64,000 nt of DNA from NCBI GenBank assembly GCA_014323675.1, contig JACONN010000002.1:744001-808000 (forward strand), given 5' to 3'. A program made the position numbers and the translations under genes. Positions 48,479-57,500 of the stretch are shown one piece after another (the first letter of the stretch is position 1; each line of letters opens with the position of its first letter). This DNA is from Hormoscilla sp. GM7CHS1pb (GTDB lineage: Bacteria; Cyanobacteriota; Cyanobacteriia; Cyanobacteriales; Desertifilaceae). The notes beneath the pieces are model-generated. The model ran no database searches, had not been told where the DNA came from, and saw only the letters and a list, made by a program, of their open reading frames with translations.

Positions 48479-49687
48479 ATGAAAACAAAAGACAAAGATG
48501 GTTTTCACATTATTGCTCCTGAAAAGGAGATTAATCAACCTCGTGGTTCTATCTACCTGATGGAAATCTTCGATTGAGATTTACTGACCTTGGTTGAAAC
48601 TGCTCTAATTGAAAACGAATGTTTTCGAGTTCATGACTACAGTCAACAGTTACTTGAGAAATATCCTTATTTTCTTAACCTCAAAGAAATTCGGATTATC
48701 CCAGCTATTAAAGACCTATTAAATCAGCAAATTACTCAGTTTATTCGGGTTGATGGGGATGGAAGTTTTTCCTTTTTTATAATGAAAGTGGAAGAAGCAG
48801 AGAACTATCCTTTTCTTCTAAAGGAAGAAATTAATGTAGCTGAAAATCTTAACTTAATTTTGCCAAGATTTTTGCCCTTGGCAATGATTTTCGACCGGTT
48901 TGTGAAACAATATCCTTATGTCTCTGGTATTACTCCTTTTTCTCATGGAGACAAGGGAAGAGGGGAATGTCCTGTACTCTGTTATGACAGTAATCACGAT
49001 CGTCACCTTCGTCTGGAAGACTCTGATTTTCTTTACCGCAATGCATATCAAGAATTTAAAACACAATTAGACAGCAACTGGATACCTTGGGAAAATCGCC
49101 AAGCTATTGCTTACTGGCGTGGTTCTGCCACAGGGGATAAAATAAGCGATCGAGAGTGGCGGATGATGGCAAGATTTCGGCTTTGTCAGTTTGTTACAGA
49201 TCTGGAAAATAAAGATTTGTTTGATATGAAAATTACCCGGATTACGAACCGATTTTCTTCTCCAGAGGTGATTGAAGAAATCAAAAATAGTGGTTTTATT
49301 GCACCATTTTCTGCCGCTATAGATCAGGTCAAGTATAAATATTTGCTTGATATTGATGGTCACGCTAGTACTTGGACCGGACTCTTTTTGCGTTTATTAA
49401 CGGGGAGTACAGTACTCAAAGTTGATTCTGAGCGAAAATTCAGACAATGGTACCATAATCGGCTTATTCCTTGGGAGAACTTTGTCCCCATTAAAGCTGA
49501 TTTATCAGACCTCGAATCAACAGTTTTGTTTTTAAAAGAACATGATAGTTTGGCACATAAAATCGGTGAAGCTGGAAGAAGATTAGCTGATTCTATGACT
49601 TTAGAACAGGAAATAAATCTAGCCTTACCAATTCTTCTAAAATGTCTAAAACCTACATTACGCACGACCAAATATATTACGCAATAA
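48479..49687 (+). pseudogene. GT90 (CAP10/LpsA-like) glycosyltransferase with an in-frame stop
   Basis: From 48590 a 365-residue frame matches CAP10/LpsA glycosyltransferases: GDGSFSFFIMK, FSHGDKGRGECPVLCYDSN, AIAYWRGSATGDKIS, YKYLLDIDGHASTWTGLFLR and LKVDSERKFRQWYHNRLIPW. It starts with TTG, an unlikely start here. In the same frame, an ATG at 48479 begins MKTKDKDGFHIIAPEKEINQ and runs to a TGA at 48575, after which the frame continues without a break (DLLTLVETALIENE). Changing that TGA to TGG (Trp) would give one protein of about 402 residues. Either a nonsense mutation or a downstream TTG start explains this. The enzyme would transfer xylose- or glucose-type sugars in surface glycans. Confidence 0.75.
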
Positions 49688-49764
49688 TTACAAAAATAAG
49701 GTCAAAGATGCAAAAGTGAGATGTACCCCTTAGACGACTCGCTCTTTTCCGTCAATATGAACAC

Positions 49765-50175
49765 TCAGAATTTAAAATTGGAAGTAGATAAAGGGTTGAT
49801 GCAGGGATCTGTGAAAAAGCTATAATACTTGAAAACGCCTAAGATACCAAGATTACCCACTAAACTCAAGATCAGCCATCTTTGACGTTGTTGGGTGCTT
49901 TGAGGTTTGGAGAGGATAGTATCCCAATTAAAGGGTTGAATTTCCTCACTGTCTTGAATTTGATCGTGTAGAGGCCTAGACAGCATCAAACCCATGATAT
50001 AATCAAGGACAGTAGAAGCCAACATTAACGATAAAAATCGCCAATCCCAAGCACCATAAAAAAGATAACTACAAGCTAGTAACCAAAATTTACGATGGTG
50101 GTGTTTGCGTAATATCCAATAGACGCAGAAAACTGTTATAAAAAAAAAGATAAAGCGAAACTCTGTAAAAATCAT
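49765..50175 (-). pseudogene. MBOAT acyltransferase, N-terminal remnant
   Basis: 136 residues matching only the first quarter of membrane-bound O-acyltransferases of the AlgI type: FTEFRFIFFFITVFCVYW, KFWLLACSYLFYGAWDWRFL and GNLGILGVFKYYSFF. The frame then stops. MBOATs are about 470-500 residues and need the downstream His, which is missing, so this is a deletion remnant. It lies 24 bp after its usual partner, an SGNH-like protein. Confidence 0.88.
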
Positions 50176-50199
50176 CTCTAATTTAATGATGTGGCAATT

Positions 50200-51318
50200 C
50201 TAAATAGGGCTTGCTGCAATCTTTTCCCTTTTCAAATATTGAGCAAATTCTTCTGCTAAAGAAGTTGTAAACTCTGTTGCCCCTTGGTGATTTAGATGTA
50301 AAAAATCAAATCTGCGGTCAAGTTGGTATAAATTGGGGAAAGCTTCAGGATCGTTAAAGGCAAATAGGGGCAATACATCGGATTGCTTATATAAGTTGAT
50401 TGCTGTCGCTCCTCTTTCTTGTACAATTGGAGAAATAAAAAGAATTGGCTTGATTCCATGAGCGCTAATGTACTGACACATTTCTTTGAGTACCTTTAAG
50501 CTATAGGGTTTTATTGGTGAAATATTGCTTTGCCTTAACTGCTCTACATCTTGATAGTAATCATCTTTGAGATTATCTAGGAAAAATTGATGCCAAGACT
50601 TATGTTTATCTAAGGCTTGCCAATCCTGAGCGTAATAGCCAGACTCTTGTGCTAATCTTGAATAGTCTGGCATTTCATCTGAAAATAATTCTAGTCCTAA
50701 TATCTTGACTTTGAAAAAGTTAGCTAATCTTCCCATCCACAAACTTCTAAACAGGCAACTTTTAAAAGTTGCATAGCCTGCAAAAAACTTATCTATTAGA
50801 TTTTGTTGTAATTCTATGATTAACCGAAAATCTAATAAAGTTTGTGGAAGTGTATGCCAATACATTCCTCTGGCAGAATTGGCATTATCATTGATATATG
50901 GCTCTAATGTCCGCTCTGGGTATTCGATAAACAACCACTTTAATTTAGCTGGTTTTAAGGCTATTATCTTTTTTAAGTAAAAATCCGTCTCTGCTGCTAT
51001 TGCCCCATCGATTCCAAAGTTAAAGGATTTAATTTCTCGGTTTTGTTCTGCCATTAACCGATCGAATACATTAGGAACTATACCGCGATAGGTCGTACTA
51101 GGACCTAAAAAAATAGCATTGTATTCATCTTTGTGTTTAGCAAAGTAGTCTAGCTTAAGACTAATTAAACCAAGATTATCCGGGATATCGGGATAAGGAG
51201 CAATTAGATTGACAAAAACAAAAAATACTGTTAATGTAATGACAAAAATACTACTGTACGCAGTTGTTGCCAATACTTTAGAATAGCTCCGATTTTTCCA
51301 GAGTTCTTTTTTGAGCAT
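50200..51318 (-). CDS. SGNH/GDSL-like partner of an MBOAT acyltransferase
   Basis: About 372 residues. One N-terminal membrane anchor (VITLTVFFVFVNLIAPYPDI) is followed by a lumenal SGNH-type domain: block I FLGPSTTYRGIVPNVFD (Ser in G-x-S) and the C-terminal D-x-x-H as FDFLHLNHQGATEF. Such proteins act with MBOATs to O-acetylate surface polysaccharides or lipids. Because the adjacent MBOAT is truncated, the pair is probably non-functional unless another MBOAT serves it. I prefer the ATG at 51318; the longer TTG start at 51348 adds ten residues. Confidence 0.75.
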   Translation of the reverse strand: MLKKELWKNRSYSKVLATTAYSSIFVITLTVFFVFVNLIAPYPDIPDNLGLISLKLDYFAKHKDEYNAIFLGPSTTYRGIVPNVFDRLMAEQNREIKSFNFGIDGAIAAETDFYLKKIIALKPAKLKWLFIEYPERTLEPYINDNANSARGMYWHTLPQTLLDFRLIIELQQNLIDKFFAGYATFKSCLFRSLWMGRLANFFKVKILGLELFSDEMPDYSRLAQESGYYAQDWQALDKHKSWHQFFLDNLKDDYYQDVEQLRQSNISPIKPYSLKVLKEMCQYISAHGIKPILFISPIVQERGATAINLYKQSDVLPLFAFNDPEAFPNLYQLDRRFDFLHLNHQGATEFTTSLAEEFAQYLKREKIAASPI

Positions 51319-51556
51319 TACAGTTCTTTTTTCTGTGAGAGAATACAATAATTATTAATTCTATTGTAATCATAGCCCGCCCTAATTACTAGGGTTAAAA
51401 GTGGTCAAGTCTTCAGTAGGATGAAAAACGAATGTTTGAGATTGCTTCGCATCTCGTGAGCAATGACAGAAATGCCTTATTTTGCCTAAGTCCTACAAAC
51501 ATGAAATTTTGTTACAAATATGGAAAATTAGTAGACAATGGGTTCAATTAAAAGCT

Positions 51557-54500
51557 ATGATGGAGCAAGGAAACGAGATAGTTGGTATGGATCGAAAAAT
51601 TGAGCAACAAAATCTGAAGTTGGCCGTAGCTGCCACGTTTACAAGCGAACCGATCGCAGAATCACTATATTTTTGGAGTCAAAAGTTAGATTGGCCATTC
51701 CAGATCGAGTTTGCACCATACAACCAAGTTTTTCAAGAACTGCTTAACCCCGGTAGCCACTTAAATACAAATCGGGACGGCATAAATATAATTTTGCTCA
51801 GGTTACAGGATTGGCAAAAAAGTCAACAGGCGTTGATGCCGACGGTAGAGACAGAAGAGAAAGAAACTATATTAAATGGTATAGCCCGCTACATTTTGCC
51901 GGATAATTTAGAAGTAGCTCATTTGAACCGCTACGAAACTGAGTATTTATATCAAGAAATTTTTATAGATAGGGCTTACTTAAAACACGGAATTACTCTG
52001 CAAGATTCAGCTTGTGTCATTGATATCGGAGCGAACATAGGTTTGTTTACTCTGTTCGTTCAACAGCAATGCTCTCAAGCTACTATCTATAGTTTTGAAC
52101 CGGCCATACATGCCTTTGAAAAATTAGAAGCTAATGCTAAGTTGTACTGTCCCCAGGCAACTGTTTTGAACTGCGGGTTGGGAGATAAAAATCAAACAGC
52201 AACTTTCACGTTCTATCCTAATTCTTCGGTTTTTTCTAGTTTTGCTGCGGATACAACCCAAGATGAGCGGGCGCTGCGGGCGATTATTTTGAATATGTTA
52301 CGGCGCTATAATGAATTAGATGAGGCGGCGCTTAATGCTGTGGCTGATGAATTTATTGCTGGCCGCATGGAACGGCAAACATATCGGGCGCAGTTACGCA
52401 CTCTATCTAGCGTTATTGATGAATATAATATCGAGGAAATAGATTTACTAAAGCTGGATGCGGAAAAAAGTGAATTAACTATTCTCCAAGGGATTGAAGC
52501 CCGGCATTGGCCGAGAATAAAACAGATTGTTATGGAGGTACACGACCAAGATGGCGCTACTCTTGGTAGCGTCACGCAACTGCTTGAGGATAAAGGTTTT
52601 TCTTTCGTAGTGGAAGCAGAAACCTTGCTGGAAGGTTCTGGTTTGTACAATATCTATGCAACCCGTCCTGGGCAAAAACAATCTGCAAATGCTGGCGCAT
52701 CACTCCAAAATGGAAATCAGATGGCAGAAACTGTCCGAGAATTGGGCAGTGCTTTGAAAGAAGCTGTTGCGCGATCGACAATACCTTACTTGGTTTGTTT
52801 GTGTCCGGCGACAGGCGAGGACAGGGCAGGCGGGGACAGGCTGGAAGAACAATTAATTTCTGAATTAAACGGGGTTAGCGGTTTATATTTGCTCGCTTCA
52901 AGGGAATTAGAAGCTACATACCCGACGGTAGATTATGAAGCTTCAAGTGGTAACGGCCATATACCTTATACTCCTACTTTTTTTGCTGCCCTGGGGACGG
53001 CGATCGCTCGGAAGCTGCGGGCGATCGCATCTGTAGGCTACAAGGTTATCGTTCTCGACTGCGATAATACGCTTTGGAAGGGGGTTTGCGGTGAAGATGG
53101 CCCGGCAGGGATAACAATAGATCGATCGCGTCAAGCATTGCAAGAGTTTGTTGTCGAACAGCAGCAAGGGGGTAAACTAATTTGTCTTTGCAGCAAAAAC
53201 AACGAAGAAGATGTATTTGCTGTCTTCGATCGCCATCGGGAGATGCCTCTGAAGCGCCATCACCTAGTCTCTTGGCGCATTAACTGGCAAGCAAAATCTC
53301 AAAACCTCCAATCTTTAGCAGCAGAACTGAATTTAGGTTTAGACAGTTTTATCTTTATTGACGATAACCCCGTAGAATGTATGGAGGTGAGGGCAAACTG
53401 TCCTGAAGTCTTGACTCTGCAACTGCCAACCCAAGAGGATCGGATTGAGACATTTTTGCGGCATATCTGGGCTTTTGACCAGTTGAAAGTCACCCAAGCA
53501 GATCGGCAGCGTACTGAACTATATCAACAGAATGTACGGCGATCGCAGTTTGAACAAAAATCTCTGAGTTTTACTGATTTCATAGCAGGACTTCGGTTAG
53601 AAGTGGAGATGGCACCAATGCAACCCCGAGAACTACAGCGGGTTGCAGAACTCACTCGACGCACTAATCAATTTAATTTAACGACTATCCGACGTTCGGA
53701 AGCAGAAATTCAAGAATTAGTTTCGTCTCCAGGGTGGGAAGCTTGGGTGGTGCAGGTGCAAGACCGCTTTGGCGATTATGGTATAGTTGGCTTACTACTA
53801 TTTGAGATCGGGTCGGATGCGATCGCAACGGACAGTTTTTTGCTCAGTTGTCGAGTCCTCGGTCGCGGTGTAGAATATCAAATGCTGGCGAAATTGGGGG
53901 CGATCGCCAGGGAACGGGGACTGAGTTGGGTAGAAGTATATTATCGACCGACGGCTAAAAATCAACCTGCCCGAGATTTCTTGGAAAGTAGCGTTCGTAG
54001 CAAACACTTCAGCGTTTCTGAGGAAGGAAGCGCTGAAGTGCTTCAGGAGAATGAAGGGGAATACTGTTTTAAGTTTCCCAGCGCAATGGCCGCGACATTT
54101 ACATTTAATCCTGAAGAAACCCAGGTGGCGCCAGCGATCGCAGACAAGGCACCTGTAAGCACCAATAAAAATGGGAATGCGATCGCCAATATCCCCTTTG
54201 AAGAGATTGCTAACAGTCTCTACAACCCCGAAGAGATTCTCAAGCAAATTAAATCGTACTCGTTCCGTCCGCGTCCGCAGCTTGCTACCCCATTCGTGGC
54301 CCCGCGCACGCCCTTAGAACAAGCGATCGCGCAACAGTTTGCGGATGTGCTGCATGTAGATCGGGTGGGGGTCGATGATGATTTCTTGGAACTGGGAGGA
54401 GACTCTATCCGGGGGGCGATTTTAATCAATCAGTTGCAGAAAAAACTGAATGAAATAATCCAATTTGTAGTTCTGTTAGATAATCAAACGGTGGCGAAAC

Positions 54501-57500
54501 TGGCCGCTTATCTGGAACGGCACTATCCCCAGGCGATCGCTAACCTAAAAACGGGCGAGACCCTGGGAGAGGGAAAAACGGCGATAGCCCCAGTACCTCG
54601 ACAAAAAATCAATTCCCAACATGTCGCGTATTTCCAGAATCTGATTCGTGCTAAACTCCCAATGGCGACAGGCAGGGACGGCCACTCCAAAAAGAACCCA
54701 AGGGCAATTTTTATTCTGTCTCCCTACCGTAGCGGTTCGACTTTGCTGCGGGTAGTCCTGGGAGGACATCCAAAAGTTTTTGCACCGCCAGAGTTGGAAC
54801 TGTTGGCATTTGATACCCTCCAACAGCGAAAAGATGCTTTTGCCGGACGCTATAGTTTTTGGCGAGAAGGGGCTGTGAGGGCTTTAATGCAGGTTAAATC
54901 GATCGCGGCGAAAGAGGCGATCGCCATGATGGCTGAGTTGGAAGCGTCTCAAACTACTACTCAGCAGTTCTACCGCTTACTGCAAGGCGATCGCATTTTG
55001 GTTGACAAAACGCCCTCCTATACCCTAAATATAGAAACGCTACAGCGTGCCGAAAGCTATTTCGACAATCCCCTCTACATTCATCTGCTACGCCACCCTT
55101 ACGGTGTAATTCGCTCCTGCGAGGAAATTAAACTAGAACAGGTATTCCTTGTAGAAGAACATCCTTTCTCCGGGCGCGAACTAGGGGAACTGGTTTGGCT
55201 GCTCGCTCATCAAAATATTATCAAATTTTTGCGGCAGGTTCCCCCGGAACGCCAGTACCAAATCAGCTTTGAAGACTTGGTGCGGCAACCCCAAAGCACC
55301 GTGGAAAATCTCTGTAACTTCTTGGGCGTAGAGTTTCACCCGGAAATGCTGGAACCCTATAAGGAAAAACAGCAGCGCATGACAGATGGGTTGACGGACA
55401 TGTCGCGCATGGTGGGAGATGTGAAGTTTCACCAACATCAAGGTATCGATCCGCAAGTGGCAGAAAGTTGGCAGCAAGCAAGCCTCTTTGATGAACTTGG
55501 AGATGAAACTTGGCAGCTAGCAGAGTCCCTGGGGTACAAACCCAAGCCTAATGCTATCCCCCTGCTGCAAGAAGTACGAGGACTTGCGTCTTTTCCTCTG
55601 TCCTTCCCTCAGCAACGGCTCTGGTTTTTGGTTCAGTTGGAGCCGGATAGCCCTTTTTACAATATGTTTGAAGCCTTAACCCTGAAGGGTAGGCTCGACC
55701 TGTCGGCCTTGGAACGGAGTCTTAATGAAATTATCCGTCGCCATGAAGTGCTGCGGACTACTTTTATTACTGTTGATGGCCTGCCCCGACAGGCGATCGC
55801 GCCCCACTTGACTCTCACTTTGTCCGTCATAGACTTACCGAACGTAACGGCACAGTCAGCTACAGTCGAACGACTCATAAGAGAGGCTCAACTGCAACCC
55901 TTTGACTTAGAGAAAGGTCCGTTACTGCGCGCGACCCTCCTGCATCTGGAGTCGGAGTCTTACATATTGCTGCTGGCAATGCACCACATTATTGCTGATG
56001 GCTGGTCTCTGGGTGTTTTAATCGAAGAATTGTCTCGTCTTTATCAAGCTTTCTTGACGGACTCTCCTTCTCCTTTACCAGAACTGCCGATTCAATATGT
56101 TGATTTTGCCGTTTGGCAGCGGCAGTGGTTGCAAGGCCAGCACCTGCAAGGGCAACTTAACTATTGGAAAGAGCAGTTAGCTGATGCTCCGCCTTTGCTA
56201 GAATTGCCGACAGATAGACCCCGTGCTTCAGTACAAACTTTCGACGGTCGCAGCGTTGCTTTTGCACTTGACTCGGACTTGACTGCAAAACTGAAAACCC
56301 TCAGTCAACAGTCGGGTGCTACTCTGTTTATGACTTTGCTGGCATCTGTGGTAACTTTGCTCTACCGTTACAGCGGCCAAACTGATATCCTGGTGGGAAC
56401 CCCGATCGCCAACCGAAATCAACAGGAACTCGAATCCTCTATCGGTTTCTTTGTCAATACTTTAGTCATGCGATCGCGACTTGAAAAAGCAGGCGGGGAC
56501 GCCTGCCCCACCTTTGTCGAACTTTTGGCGGAAATACGACAAACGGCACTGTCTGCTTATGCTAACCAAGACGTGCCCTTCGAGCAATTGGTGGATGAGT
56601 TGCAGATATCCCGGAGTTTGAGTCATTCTCCTCTGTTTCAGGTGATGTTTGCTCTCCAAAATGCGCCCGCGAAACCTTTGTCTATGCCAGAACTGAAGAT
56701 CGCCCCCTTAGAGGTGGAAAATCTCCGCGCCAAATTTGACCTTACCCTGATGCTGTGGGAAGCTGAAACTTCCCAGGCGTCTTCCCAGGCACAGGCGGGG
56801 ACGGCTGTCCTACAGGGGTTCTGGCAATATAATAGCTCCCTCTTCGATCGCGATCGCATTACCCGGATGGTGGGACATTTTCAGACATTATTGGCAGGTA
56901 TTGTCGCCAACCCAGAACAGCGAATAGATGAGTTACCGTTGTTGACGACAGCAGAACGCCATCAGTTACTGGTGGAATGGAACGATAACCAGCGTCCCTA
57001 TCCCGATGACAAGTGCATTCACCAGTTGTTTGAAGAGCAAGTAGCCCAAAACCCAGACGCGATCGCAGTTGTTGACGCAACTGAATCTCTAACTTATCGG
57101 GAATTAAATGTTCGGGCAAATCAACTAGCCCATTACCTGCAAAGCTTGGGCGTAACTACAGAAACTTTAGTGGGTATCTGTGTAGAGCGATCGCTCGCTA
57201 TGATTGTGGGACTGCTAGGCATTCTCAAAGCCGGTGGTGCTTATGTGCCGCTAGACCCAGATTATCCGTCAGAACGTCTTGCGTTCATGGTAGAAGACTC
57301 TAATGTTGCCTTACTTCTCTCGCATTCAACAGTCCTAGATCGGCTACCTCGCTCCTCATTACAGGTTATCTGCTTAGATCGAGACTGGTCCATTGTTTCA
57401 CAGTACCCTCAGCAAAATCCCCGCAGTACGGTTAGCTCGAACAACCTAGTCTATATTATCTATACTTCTGGATCTACAGGAGTTCCCAAAGGGGTTGCGC

